DNA of 64,000 nt from an uncultured Rhodospirillaceae bacterium (lineage in GTDB: Bacteria; Pseudomonadota; Alphaproteobacteria; CAAGCB01; CAG-977): the NCBI GenBank assembly GCA_900550445.1, contig URSF01000005.1:1-64000 (forward strand). The letters run 5' to 3'. Below are positions 1 through 8,234 of the stretch, piece by piece. The translations under genes and the position numbers were made by a program. Position 1 is the stretch's first letter, and every line of letters begins with the position of its first letter. The notes beneath the pieces are model-generated. The model made no database searches, was not told where the DNA came from, and saw only the letters and a program-made list of their open reading frames with translations.

Positions 1-21
1 CTCCCCCATGAAAAATTTTAT

Positions 22-48
22 CCGCCTCTGTACCGGCGGCTTTTTTTT
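22..48 (+). terminator. Rho-independent terminator of an upstream gene
   Basis: A stem CCGCC/GGCGG with an 8-nt loop is followed directly by eight T. It probably ends a plus-strand gene lying before the window. A short ORF (8-130) that reads through it is therefore unlikely to be a gene. Confidence 0.65.
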
Positions 49-111
49 GCTCTCTCCTCTCCCTAATCCGTCGGCTTCGGCCTTTCTATCGCAATACACC
101 ACCTATACTTG

Positions 112-378
112 TTACTCTTCTATAACATAAATATGTGTCCTGAACGGCCGCAGTTGCCAATCGTGTTGACGTAAAATTTGATTCACCGTAAATAAATCCG
201 GTTGGTGTATCGGCATCAATCTGGCTGTGGTCTGTATCATCGATTTTTGTAAAAGCGTATCTGAGGCCGGCTTTAAAAGAATCTGAAAATTAGTTTTAGT
301 ACCGGCGATAAAGTTTGTTGAATCGGATTTAAAGCCATCTGATGTGTCGAGTTTGGCGCAATTGTGCATAACCTGCAC
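112..378 (-). CDS. Possible small protein or gene remnant, function unknown
   Basis: An open frame of 88 codons from a GTG. The frame stays open about 19 codons further upstream without an ATG, and no clear ribosome-binding site precedes the GTG. The composition looks protein-like (C-terminal segment rich in R, H, W, P and I), but I recognise no family. It lies just downstream, on the same strand, of the decayed DUF5655 gene at 497-899, so it could be a remnant of the same decaying locus. The 117 bases between the two show nothing else. Treat as tentative. Confidence 0.2.
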   Translation of the reverse strand: MQVMHNCAKLDTSDGFKSDSTNFIAGTKTNFQILLKPASDTLLQKSMIQTTARLMPIHQPDLFTVNQILRQHDWQLRPFRTHIYVIEE

Positions 379-496
379 CCGGACGGCAGAGTAATCTTCG
401 CCCGAATCGCAAAATGAGGCGTATAAAAAACACCGTCAAACAGGCGAAAAATTTCGAAAAATATCAAGTTGTTTAATTCGTTTTATAACAATAAAA

Positions 497-899
497 TTAG
501 TTTTTGTTATATGCATTGCTTATCAAAGGTTTTGCATTATTTTTATTTTTCAAATGTACTTCCACAATGCCGTATCCCTAATACCCAATATTTGTTACAT
601 CTCAGGAAAAACCTTCTTTAAAAGAAAAAGTTGTAACATCTGGGGGAAGATTAAGAATTAGCTTTTTCTTGTACGCAACAACCGTTACAATATCACGTAT
701 TTTTTTAACGCCGCATACAGTTTTAGATGCGTTTCGCTAATATTATCACCTAAACTTAAAATATCATTCGATAAATTTTGATACAGGATTTTTATGGATT
801 TATCCGCTTTTTTCAACGTTCATCAAACGTTTTTTCTACTTGCCTTGTCTTTGTTTCTTTAGAGCTTTCCTTATGAACGGTAGGGGGAAATGTTTCCAT
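497..899 (-). pseudogene. Decayed DUF5655-type gene
   Basis: Reading the minus strand and changing frame several times recovers a continuous DUF5655-like sequence. In order: an Arg/Lys/Glu-rich start (METFPPTV, then TRQVEKTFDER), a helix (SIKILYQNLSNDILSLGD), ISETHLKLYAALKK, RDIVTVVAYKKKLILNL, DVTNIGY, YGIVEVHLKNK and a terminal LISNAYNKN. At least three frameshifts and an internal stop (after NIGY) break it. DUF5655 domains typically end with an R-D-V-x-x-I-G-H-W-G-N-G-D-V-E-like segment, which is still visible here. DUF5655 occurs alone or attached to DUF262-type restriction proteins; the remnant is too worn to say which. Bases 900-1048 show no gene. Confidence 0.6.
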
Positions 900-1048
900 T
901 CAGTTGTTCAGGGCTTCGCATTTGGCACAATGACAGGGTAAAAGAGGCCGTCATTTGATGTCAATAAATAATGATTTTCAGTTTATATTCTTTATGACAA
1001 CGGTAAAATATCAGGTATTTTTAAACACGCTTTCCCGGAGAAATGAAT

Positions 1049-1501
1049 ATGATAAAAAAAATTGATAATCCTTTGGAAAAACATTTGGCTGTTTTCGCCG
1101 CCGATAAAAGTAAGGACAATTATGTGCGGCTGCTTTACGCATTTCGTTATACAGATGTATTGGTGCCTGCGGCAGTACGGAATGATCCGGAGCTGCCTTT
1201 TGGCAATGACGGAGTGTTAAAGCCGTCTGTTTTTAAGCCGGATATTATTTATTTTGAGGCTTTGAATAAACATTTAATGCCCGTTTTTTCATCGCAAAAG
1301 GAAATTCCCGCGGATTATAAAGCCGGTAAGGCTGTTTTTATGCATTGTCTTGATTGGATTAAAGCTTTTCGATTGAAGAACAGCGACGGAGTTATTTTAA
1401 ACCCGTTTTCAAAGGTGTCTTTTATTTTAACGCCGGATCAGATCAAAATTTTGCTGTCTTTTCCCGAAGAACAAAGAAAACCGTTTATCCGCCGGCTTTG
1501 A
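1049..1501 (+). CDS. SseB N-terminal domain protein
   Basis: About 150 residues resembling the SseB N-terminal domain: an early helix with a Y-V-R-L-L-Y-A-F segment, a central 'LMPVFSSQKEI' strand, a 'FMHCLDWIKAF' helix, then the characteristic 'ILNPFSKVSFILT' strand-turn. The domain is found in serine-sensitivity and secretion-associated proteins, but its biochemical role is unclear. I chose the ATG at 1049 over 1043 because GGAG at 1037-1040 lies 8 nt upstream of it and only 2 nt from 1043. No signal peptide, so cytoplasmic. It stands alone; bases 1502-1747 downstream are AT-rich and show no gene. Confidence 0.6.
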   Translation: MIKKIDNPLEKHLAVFAADKSKDNYVRLLYAFRYTDVLVPAAVRNDPELPFGNDGVLKPSVFKPDIIYFEALNKHLMPVFSSQKEIPADYKAGKAVFMHCLDWIKAFRLKNSDGVILNPFSKVSFILTPDQIKILLSFPEEQRKPFIRRL

Positions 1502-1747
1502 CCCTTTTGTTGATAAGTTCTGTAAGCAGATTTACATATAAAAATTATATCTTTTTTAGCAGTAAGGAGATTTCAAAAATAAAGGAGATGATATTTTTAT
1601 AATTTGTTATAACTTGTTGAAAAATAATAATATTATATTTTTATTATATAAAATTAACCGTAATAAAATTACTATAATTTTTTTTGATTTTTATCTGCTC
1701 TGATGAAAAACGGTAAGAATGAGCTGAAATATTTTCGAGATTAGGAT

Positions 1748-2160
1748 ACTTGTCCTGAGTGTTGTCAACTTTTGTTGGCCAAAACTGTTTCTCTTTGGTT
1801 CGAATCAATTCTTGCAAACAAAAATAAAAAACTGCCTTAAAAAAGGCGGGAATTAAAAGAAATTCCGCAAGCAGGGGAGGTTGCTTTACTCTCCGGTTGA
1901 GTTGGCAGCTCGGGCACTTGTCCTGAGTGTTGTCAACTTTTGTTGGCCAAAACTGTTTCTCTTTGGTTCGAATCAATTCTTGCAAACAAAAATAAAAAAC
2001 TGCCTTAAAAAAGGCGGGAATTAAAAGAAATTCCGCAAGCAGGGGAGGTTGCTTTACTCTCCGGTTGAGTTGGCAGCTCGGGCACTTGTCCTGTGCGTTG
2101 TTAACTTTCGCTGACTGAATCCGCTTCTTTGGTTCGAATCAATTCTTGCAAACAAAAATA
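1748..2160. repeat. 168-bp tandem repeat with degenerate tRNA-like arms
   Basis: Two copies (1748-1915 and 1916-2083) appear identical base for base. A third, partial and diverged copy runs from 2084 to about 2160. On the plus strand each unit contains a T-loop-like GGTTCGAATC and a D-arm-like GTTGAGTTGGCAGCTC, but the stems no longer pair, so it is not a working tRNA. The unit also carries small hairpins (GCCTT/AAGGC and GGAATT/AATTCC). Because 168 is a multiple of three, a minus-strand frame stays open through both copies; I consider that frame spurious. Confidence 0.8.
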
Positions 2161-2188
2161 AAAAAACCTGCTTAAAGAAAAGCAGGTT
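2158..2188 (-). terminator. Terminator of the tRNA-Cys/tRNA-Asn transcript
   Basis: AACCTGCTT pairs with AAGCAGGTT around a 6-nt loop. Read on the minus strand it ends in a run of seven T, directly after tRNA-Asn. The hairpin also has T on the plus side, so it may work both ways. Confidence 0.8.
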
Positions 2189-2199
2189 TTTCTTATTTT

Positions 2200-2274
2200 T
2201 GGCTCCGCGAGTAGGATTCGAACCTACGACCAATCGGTTAACAGCCGATTGCTCTACCGCTGAGCTATCGCGGA
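2200..2274 (-). tRNA. tRNA-Asn (GTT)
   Basis: Minus-strand cloverleaf with acceptor TCCGCGA/TCGCGGA, D-arm AGCTCAGCGGTAGAGC, anticodon loop CTGTTAA giving anticodon GTT, T-arm GTAGGTTCGAATCCTAC, discriminator G and an encoded CCA (2200-2202). It is the second gene of a two-tRNA transcript with tRNA-Cys. Confidence 0.97.
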
Positions 2275-2282
2275 ATAATCCT

Positions 2283-2356
2283 TGGAGGCCGAAACCGGAA
2301 TCGAACCGATATCTAAGGATTTGCAGTCCTCTGCATAACCATTCTGCCATTCGGCC
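2283..2356 (-). tRNA. tRNA-Cys (GCA)
   Basis: Minus-strand cloverleaf with acceptor GGCCGAA/TTCGGCC, anticodon stem AGGACTGCAAATCCT giving anticodon GCA, T-arm TCGGTTCGATTCCGG, discriminator T and an encoded CCA. It lies 8 nt upstream of tRNA-Asn and is probably co-transcribed with it. Confidence 0.97.
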
Positions 2357-2497
2357 CCGAATGCGGTTTTTGTCTCTGAAGACAAAATTCTTATAACCTT
2401 AGTTTTTTTATGCGTCAATAAAAAAATTAAAAGTTTTTTCTTATTTGCTGCAAAAGGTGTTTTTATTGTATAAACATATCGTGAAAAGAGAGGGGTT

Positions 2498-3187
2498 ATG
2501 GCCGGAATTTTGATTGAAAACGAACATGAAACAGCGCGCAAAAATATGCTGCTGGGGCAGTTAATCCCTAACCGGATTCACGATTCCGGCATGTTAAGGG
2601 CTATGGGATCCGTCGCCAGAGAATTATTTTTGCCGGATCGTTTGAAAAGCCGCGCTTATGCCGACGAATCCATTTATATTGATGCCCATACCGTTATGTT
2701 TTCACCCAGAATTTTAGCAAATCTGCTGCTGCTGGCGAATCTGCGGGACAGCGATTTCGTTTTGGACGTCAGATCGGCTACCGGTTATTCGGCGGCTGTT
2801 ATGGCTAACATGACGCAGGCTGTTGTCGCTTTGGAAAGCGATGCGGGCATGTGCGAAACGGCTCAGCAGATTTTGATCGATTCCGAAATAGATAATGTGG
2901 CCGTATTAAACAGAAATCCCGATCAGGGATTTGCGTCTCAGGCGCCGTTTGACGTTATTTTTATTGAAGGCGTCATTCCTCAGATTCCCGAAACTCTGTT
3001 GGCTCAAATGGCTGAAAACGGCAGGCTGGTTTGTGTTGTGGCCAAAAATGATGAAACGACGGGAAAAGCCACCAAGGTTATAAAAAACAACGGCAGTCTG
3101 TCTTATATCACGGCGTTTGATTTGGATTTAAGCGGATTCGTCCGCCTTCCGTTTTATAAAAATTTTGTTTTTGAAGCGGTTTCTTAA
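2498..3187 (+). CDS. Protein-L-isoaspartate O-methyltransferase-like protein
   Basis: A 229-residue Rossmann methyltransferase of the isoaspartyl (PCMT) family, the type that sits before tolC in many alphaproteobacteria. The SAM-binding motif I lies at residues 88-98 as VLDVRSATGYS; the usual glycine after the acidic residue is replaced by Arg, though ATGYSAAV is kept. Motif II (VVALESD) and the 'FDVIFIEG' strand follow. The altered motif I makes full repair activity uncertain; these upstream-of-tolC homologues may have a different role. GAGAGGGG before the ATG at 2498 is a good ribosome-binding site. Cytoplasmic; 80 bases separate it from tolC. Confidence 0.8.
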   Translation: MAGILIENEHETARKNMLLGQLIPNRIHDSGMLRAMGSVARELFLPDRLKSRAYADESIYIDAHTVMFSPRILANLLLLANLRDSDFVLDVRSATGYSAAVMANMTQAVVALESDAGMCETAQQILIDSEIDNVAVLNRNPDQGFASQAPFDVIFIEGVIPQIPETLLAQMAENGRLVCVVAKNDETTGKATKVIKNNGSLSYITAFDLDLSGFVRLPFYKNFVFEAVS

Positions 3188-3267
3188 ATAATTGTTGATA
3201 TTGAGTTGGAATTAACGTTAAAAAAGAATGTTTAAGAAAATTCCCAATTTTTTTAAGGGGGCGTATT

Positions 3268-4704
3268 GTGTCGAATCAATTGAAGTTAAAAAGAATCTTA
3301 TCCGGAATATCTTTGTCCGCCGTTCTTTTAAGTACGACGGTGCAGGCTGAAACACTGGAAGAAGCTTTGGCCTATACGTATGTGGCTAACCCGACGATTC
3401 TTTCGCAAAGAGCGTATTTAAGATCGGTCTATGAAAAAATTACCCAGAGTTTTTCCGGATATAAGCCGACTTTGTCCGGTGAAGCTTCTTACGGGTATTC
3501 TTATACCAGAACAAAATCGTCCCCGGTTTTTGATGAAGAAGAAAGCATGCCGTTTTCTTTCGGTGTGAGTGCCGTACAACCCGTTTTTTCCGGATTCGGC
3601 ACTTCGGCTTCGGTTAAGGCGGCAAAAGCGCAGTTTGAAGCCGAACGCGCAAATTTGCGTGATGTTGAACAATCGTCAATGATTAATGCGGTGGTGGCGT
3701 ATACGGACGTTATCCGGGCTTTGGCCGTTTTAAAGCTGAACCAGAATAACGAAGCCGTCTTGCAGCGTCAGCTGGAATATACGCAGGATCGTTTCCGCGT
3801 CGGCGAATTGACAAAGACGGACGTCGCTCAGGCAGAAGCACGTCATGCCGGCGCCGTTGCCAGCCGTATTTCGGCGGAAGGGGACTTAAAAGTCGCTTAT
3901 GCCGTTTATCAAAAAGTAATCGGTAAAATGCCCGATAAGATTTTTGAACCGGAAGTCCCGGCGGCAAAACTGCCGCAGACGCTGGACGACGCACTGGAAA
4001 TTGCGTTAAAAAGCAACCCGGCGGTTCAATCTGCCGAAATGCAGGCGAAAAGCGCGCAGAATGCCATAGATGTCGCTCAGGCGGATTATTATCCTTCCGT
4101 TGATATTCAGGCTTCGTATAAAAACATGAAAGCCGGCGCCCACGGATCGTATAATCTGGGATATAGAACAGTGGATACGGGACGGGCCAGAGAAGAAGAT
4201 TCTTCCGTTATGTTGGTTATGGACGTGCCGTTGTATCGCGCGGGCAATACGGCTTCAAAAGTACGCGAATCCAAATATATTGCCGGACAGGCCAGAATTA
4301 ATATCAATGCCGTAAAACGCGATGTCGTGCGGGCGACGACGCAGGCTTGGGAAAACTATCAGTCAACGCAAGCTTCTTTGGCCTCTTTGGAAGAACAGGT
4401 AAAGGCTTCGGCTTTGGCGCTGGAAGGCGTTCGTTACGAAGAACAGGCCGGCACCCGGACGATTCTGGACGTTTTAAATGCGGAACAGGAACTGTTGGAC
4501 GCCCGAGTCAGCGTGGTAACGGCAAAAAAGAACCTGATTGACGCTTCTTATCAGCTGATTGCTTCAATGGGGTTGATGACGCCGTCGGGGTTGGGGCTGG
4601 ATATCGCCCGGTACCGTAAAAATCCGGTCGGAACAACCGAACAGGCGCAGACCGGGAAAAATCAGGCGAATCAATCGGGCGAATCGGAAAGCAAAGAGGG
4701 ATAA
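3268..4704 (+). CDS. tolC: TolC family outer membrane channel
   Basis: 478 residues, close to the usual TolC size. The signal peptide ends at about residue 27 (VQA before ETLEEAL). Two outer-membrane-efflux repeats follow, each opening with a 'tl-eeAL-a-a---NP' segment (EEALAYTYVANP near residue 30, DDALEIALKSNP near 240), and long alpha-helical hairpins. The 'GTRTILDVLNAEQELLDARV' stretch near 390 is typical of the family. It would form the outer-membrane exit duct for type I secretion or RND/ABC pumps; no such pump partner is adjacent. GTG start preceded by AAGGGGG. The C-terminal tail is Gln/Ser/Gly-rich and probably disordered. Confidence 0.93.
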   Translation: MSNQLKLKRILSGISLSAVLLSTTVQAETLEEALAYTYVANPTILSQRAYLRSVYEKITQSFSGYKPTLSGEASYGYSYTRTKSSPVFDEEESMPFSFGVSAVQPVFSGFGTSASVKAAKAQFEAERANLRDVEQSSMINAVVAYTDVIRALAVLKLNQNNEAVLQRQLEYTQDRFRVGELTKTDVAQAEARHAGAVASRISAEGDLKVAYAVYQKVIGKMPDKIFEPEVPAAKLPQTLDDALEIALKSNPAVQSAEMQAKSAQNAIDVAQADYYPSVDIQASYKNMKAGAHGSYNLGYRTVDTGRAREEDSSVMLVMDVPLYRAGNTASKVRESKYIAGQARININAVKRDVVRATTQAWENYQSTQASLASLEEQVKASALALEGVRYEEQAGTRTILDVLNAEQELLDARVSVVTAKKNLIDASYQLIASMGLMTPSGLGLDIARYRKNPVGTTEQAQTGKNQANQSGESESKEG

Positions 4705-4727
4705 GTTCTTAACCTGAAAAAGAAAAT

Positions 4728-4769
4728 ATCAGCTTGCTCCTTTTAAAGGAGATGTTATATTAAGCTGAT
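4728..4769 (+). other. Nested inverted repeat between tolC and popZ
   Basis: An outer repeat ATCAGCTT/AAGCTGAT encloses the palindrome CTCCTTTTAAAGGAG. There is no T-run after it, so it is not a classical terminator. It lies 23 bases before the popZ ATG and could be an operator, an RNA-stabilising hairpin or a processing site. Confidence 0.4.
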
Positions 4770-4792
4770 GAACTAAGTTGTATGGACAGAAA

Positions 4793-5479
4793 ATGACAGA
4801 ACAAAACGAACCGTCTATGGAAGATATTCTTGCTTCTATCCGTAATATTCTGGCGGAAGACGAAGAAAGTAATCCTGAAAGGGCAAAAGATACCCCGGTT
4901 ATGCAGGATATTGCCGAAATGCCGGTAAATACAGAGGCGCAGAAAAAAACAGAACCGGCGCGTTTTGATTCTGAACCGGAACAAATGCCGCGAGTAGCCG
5001 AAACTTTTCCGGAAAAACCGTCGGATCCGGTTGTAACCGAAACGCATGAGGACGTTGTGAAACTGACGGCGGATATGATTGTGCCGCAGCCGCAGACCGA
5101 TGCGCAGGAAACGCCTGCCGCCGCTGATGACGATGATGACGATTTTACACCGGAGCCCGTTATTCCGCAGGAACCGATGAAGGAAGAAACCTTGACGGAT
5201 TTAATCAAGGAAACGGCCGAACGCCGGCTGGAAGACGATGATTCTCTGTTGGCTGAACCGACGGTTGTCGCGGCGGCGGAATCTTTGGCGCATCTGCGCG
5301 ATATCGCGTCTGAAAAGCGTCTGAGTCTGGGAAAAGGCGACATAACGATTGAAGCGATCGTGCGGGAAACGCTGAGGCCTTATCTGAAAGAATGGCTGGA
5401 TGTTAATCTGCCGGATATTGTTGAACGGGTGGTAAAAAAGGAAATTGCCCACGTTATGGACAGGCTGGATTTGAAATAA
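4793..5479 (+). CDS. popZ: PopZ / DUF2497 polar organising protein
   Basis: 228 residues with the three-part PopZ layout: an N-terminal helix (EPSMEDILASIRNILAEDE) that in PopZ recruits clients, a long acidic Pro/Glu/Asp-rich disordered middle (roughly 30-150), and a C-terminal helical module (IVRETLRPYLKEWLDVNLP, then ERVVKKEIAHVMDRLD) that drives oligomerisation. In Caulobacter PopZ anchors the chromosome origin region at the cell pole. I start at the ATG of MTEQNEPSM rather than the TTG 15 bases upstream. Its place between tolC and valS matches alphaproteobacterial gene order. A terminator follows. Confidence 0.85.
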   Translation: MTEQNEPSMEDILASIRNILAEDEESNPERAKDTPVMQDIAEMPVNTEAQKKTEPARFDSEPEQMPRVAETFPEKPSDPVVTETHEDVVKLTADMIVPQPQTDAQETPAAADDDDDDFTPEPVIPQEPMKEETLTDLIKETAERRLEDDDSLLAEPTVVAAAESLAHLRDIASEKRLSLGKGDITIEAIVRETLRPYLKEWLDVNLPDIVERVVKKEIAHVMDRLDLK

Positions 5480-5500
5480 TCTGTTGTGTAGTTTTTATTT

Positions 5501-5535
5501 CCTCAAGCCTGAAAACAGCTTGAGGAATATTTTTT
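5501..5535 (+). terminator. Terminator after popZ
   Basis: CCTCAAGC pairs with GCTTGAGG around a 9-nt loop, followed by AATATTTTTT. It separates popZ from valS. Confidence 0.8.
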
Positions 5536-5569
5536 CATGAATATCAAAGAAGGTAAAGGAGGAACGGCG

Positions 5570-8215
5570 ATGCTGGATAAAGTTTACAGCCCGGCCGCAG
5601 TTGAAGCTAAATGTTACGATAAATGGGAAAAGTCAGGGGCTTTTGCCTGTCACCCCGATTCGGATAAAGAACCGTACTGCATTATGATTCCGCCGCCGAA
5701 TGTAACGGGAAACCTGCATATCGGACATGCTTTGACTTTTACCATTCAGGATTCTCTGATTCGCTATCAGCGTATGAAGGGCAAAGACGTTTTATGGCAG
5801 CCCGGCACGGATCATGCCGGTATTGCCACGCAGATGGTCGTTGAACGTCTGCTGGCCAAAGACGGCGTTTCCAGACATGATCTGGGACGTGAAAAGTTTA
5901 TTGAAAAGGTCTGGGAATGGAAAGCCAAATCCGGCGGCCAGATCACCAATCAGCTGCGCCGTCTGGGGGCTTCTCTGGATTGGCCGCGCGAACGTTTTAC
6001 AATGGACGAAGGACTTTGCCGCGCCGTGCGTCAGGAGTTTGTAACGCTGTATAAAGAAGGATTGGTTTACCGCGCGAAACGTTTGGTTAACTGGGATCCG
6101 TATCTGCAGACGGCGATTTCCGATCTGGAAGTCGAACAGCGCGAAGTCGTCGGCAAAATGTGGTACTTTAATTATCCCGTCGAAGGGGAAGAGGGACGCT
6201 TTGTGACGATTGCGACAACGCGTCCCGAAACGTTGTTCGGCGATACGGCCGTCGCCGTTTCCGATGAAGACGAACGTTATAAAGACATTATCGGCAAAAA
6301 TGTCATTATTCCGATTTGCGGCCGTCCGATTCCCGTTGTTGCCGACGAACATGCCGACCCTGAAAAGGGAACGGGTGCCGTTAAAATTACGCCGGCGCAT
6401 GATTTTAACGACTATGAGGTCGGCAAACGCCATAATCTGCCGATGATTAATATTTTAGACGCGACGGCGCATTTAAATGAAAACGTACCGGAAGCTTATC
6501 GGGGGCTGACGACGGCCGAAGCACGCGCCAAAGTGTTGGAAGATGTTAAAGCGGCCGGATTGTTTGTTAAAGAAGAAGACAATCCGATGACGATTCCTTA
6601 CGGCGACCGTTCAGGTGTCGTGATTGAACCGTGGCTGACGGATCAGTGGTTTGTCGATGCGCCGAAACTGGCTGTTGAAGCGATTAAAGTCGTTGAAGAC
6701 GGACGTATGCAATTTGTCCCGAAAGCGTGGGAAAAAACATATTTTGAATGGATGCGCAACATTCAGCCGTGGTGTGTTTCCCGCCAGCTGTGGTGGGGGC
6801 ATCAGATTCCTGTCTGGTATGGTCCGGACGGCCATTTCTTTGTTGAAGAAAATGTTGATCTGGCTCAGGCCGAAGCCGACAAGTATTATGGAAAGCATGT
6901 TGAATTAAAACAGGATCCCGATGTGTTTGACACATGGTTTTCTTCGGGGATATGGCCTTTTTCCACTTTGGGCTGGCCTGATGAAACCGCGGAATTGAAA
7001 CGGTATTATCCGACAAATGTTCTGGTGACGGGATTTGACATTATCTTTTTCTGGGTAGCCCGCATGGTGATGCTGGGATTGTTCTTTACAAAAGAGATTC
7101 CGTTTAAAACGGTTTATATTCATGCTTTGGTGCGTGACGAACAGGGCCGGAAAATGTCAAAATCAAAAGGAAACGTAATTGATCCTCTGATCTTGGCGGA
7201 TAAATACGGCGTTGACGCCATGCGTTTTACTCTGGCGGCCATGGCGGCGCAGGGACGCGACGTTTTGATGAGCGAAAGCCGTGTCGAAGGATACCGCAAT
7301 TTCGTTACAAAGCTGTGGAATGCGGCGCGTTTCTGTGAAATGAACGAATGCGTTCCGGTCAAAGGGTTTGATCCGAAAGCGGTCAAAGATCCGTTGAATA
7401 AATGGATCGTTTCCAAAGCGGCGCAGGCGCATGCGAAAGTAACGGCGGCGTTTAACGAATATAAATTTAACGAAGCGGCAAACGCGGCGTATCAATTTGT
7501 CTGGGGGACGTTCTGCGACTGGTATTTGGAATTTGCCAAGCCGTTGTTTTTCGGCAGTGACGAAGCGGTTAAGGCTGAAACGCGGGCGACGGCGGCCTGG
7601 GTGCTGGATCGTATTTTGATTATGCTGCACCCGATTATGCCTTTTGTGACCGAAGAGTTATGGGGCAGATTTGAACGCGATCAAATGCTGATCGTTACTC
7701 CGTGGGGAGATTTAGGCGATCTGACCGATTCCGCGGCGGAAGAGGATTTGGACTGGGTCGTGGATTTAATTGCCGCCATTCGTTCTTTGCGTTCGGAAAT
7801 GAATATTGCGCCGTCGGCCAAAATCACGATGCTGCTGGGCAAGGCGTCGGAAACCGAACGTGCCCGTCTGGCAAAGTTCAACACGCTGATTAAGACGCTG
7901 GCTCGTTTGGAAAAAGCGGAAGTTTCCCTTTCTGCCGATGATGAAAAAGGAGCCGCACAGGCTGTTTTCGGTACGGCGGAAATTTTACTGCCTCTGGCCG
8001 GCGTGATTGATGTCACCAAAGAAACGGAACGTCTGAACAAGGAAAAGGCTAACTTGGAAAAGGTTATTTCTTCTTTGAACGGCCGTTTGAGTAATGAAGC
8101 TTTTATTGCCAAAGCCCCGGCCAATGTGATTGAAGAACAAAAAACGCGGCTGAGTGAAGCCAAAACTGCATTGGATAACGTCAACGGGGCTTTGCTGCGG
8201 CTGCGTTCCTTGTGA
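5570..8215 (+). CDS. valS: Valyl-tRNA synthetase
   Basis: Class I synthetase charging tRNA-Val, 881 residues (normal for ValS). HIGH motif at residues 50-54 (NLHIGHAL), a CP1 editing domain with 'TTRPETLFGDTAVAV' and 'GTGAVKITPAHDFNDYEVG', the 'WCVSRQLWWGHQIPVW' segment, KMSKS as 'GRKMSKSKGNVIDPL', an anticodon-binding helical domain and a C-terminal coiled coil (ETERLNKEKANLEKV). The start is the ATG at 5570: AAAGGAGG lies 7-8 bases before it, while an in-frame ATG at 5537 has no such signal. The next gene follows 19 bases downstream and may be co-transcribed. Confidence 0.97.
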   Translation: MLDKVYSPAAVEAKCYDKWEKSGAFACHPDSDKEPYCIMIPPPNVTGNLHIGHALTFTIQDSLIRYQRMKGKDVLWQPGTDHAGIATQMVVERLLAKDGVSRHDLGREKFIEKVWEWKAKSGGQITNQLRRLGASLDWPRERFTMDEGLCRAVRQEFVTLYKEGLVYRAKRLVNWDPYLQTAISDLEVEQREVVGKMWYFNYPVEGEEGRFVTIATTRPETLFGDTAVAVSDEDERYKDIIGKNVIIPICGRPIPVVADEHADPEKGTGAVKITPAHDFNDYEVGKRHNLPMINILDATAHLNENVPEAYRGLTTAEARAKVLEDVKAAGLFVKEEDNPMTIPYGDRSGVVIEPWLTDQWFVDAPKLAVEAIKVVEDGRMQFVPKAWEKTYFEWMRNIQPWCVSRQLWWGHQIPVWYGPDGHFFVEENVDLAQAEADKYYGKHVELKQDPDVFDTWFSSGIWPFSTLGWPDETAELKRYYPTNVLVTGFDIIFFWVARMVMLGLFFTKEIPFKTVYIHALVRDEQGRKMSKSKGNVIDPLILADKYGVDAMRFTLAAMAAQGRDVLMSESRVEGYRNFVTKLWNAARFCEMNECVPVKGFDPKAVKDPLNKWIVSKAAQAHAKVTAAFNEYKFNEAANAAYQFVWGTFCDWYLEFAKPLFFGSDEAVKAETRATAAWVLDRILIMLHPIMPFVTEELWGRFERDQMLIVTPWGDLGDLTDSAAEEDLDWVVDLIAAIRSLRSEMNIAPSAKITMLLGKASETERARLAKFNTLIKTLARLEKAEVSLSADDEKGAAQAVFGTAEILLPLAGVIDVTKETERLNKEKANLEKVISSLNGRLSNEAFIAKAPANVIEEQKTRLSEAKTALDNVNGALLRLRSL

Positions 8216-8234
8216 TAACCGGAGGGGAAAAAGC

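Noticed and set aside
8..130. 40-codon plus-strand ORF beginning with a signal-peptide-like sequence
   Set aside because: It reads straight through an intrinsic terminator (22-48) and ends soon after, so the hydrophobic start is a by-product of the T-run.
1644..1985. 113-codon minus-strand ORF with an internal repeat
   Set aside because: The repeat comes from the 168-bp DNA repeat, whose length is a multiple of three; it is antisense to tRNA-like arms and has no ribosome-binding site.
1916..2160. Functional tRNA or class II tRNA in the repeat
   Set aside because: T-loop and D-arm pieces are present but the T-stem and D-stem do not pair and no acceptable anticodon arm fits.
1748..2160. CRISPR array
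   Set aside because: The repeats are 168 bp with no variable spacers; nothing else in the window resembles a CRISPR array and no cas genes are present.
2054..2541. Several ORFs over the tRNA genes on both strands
   Set aside because: Their sequences (RVGFEPTTNRL, SSAVEQSAVNRLVVGSNP type) are the usual false translations of tRNA genes.
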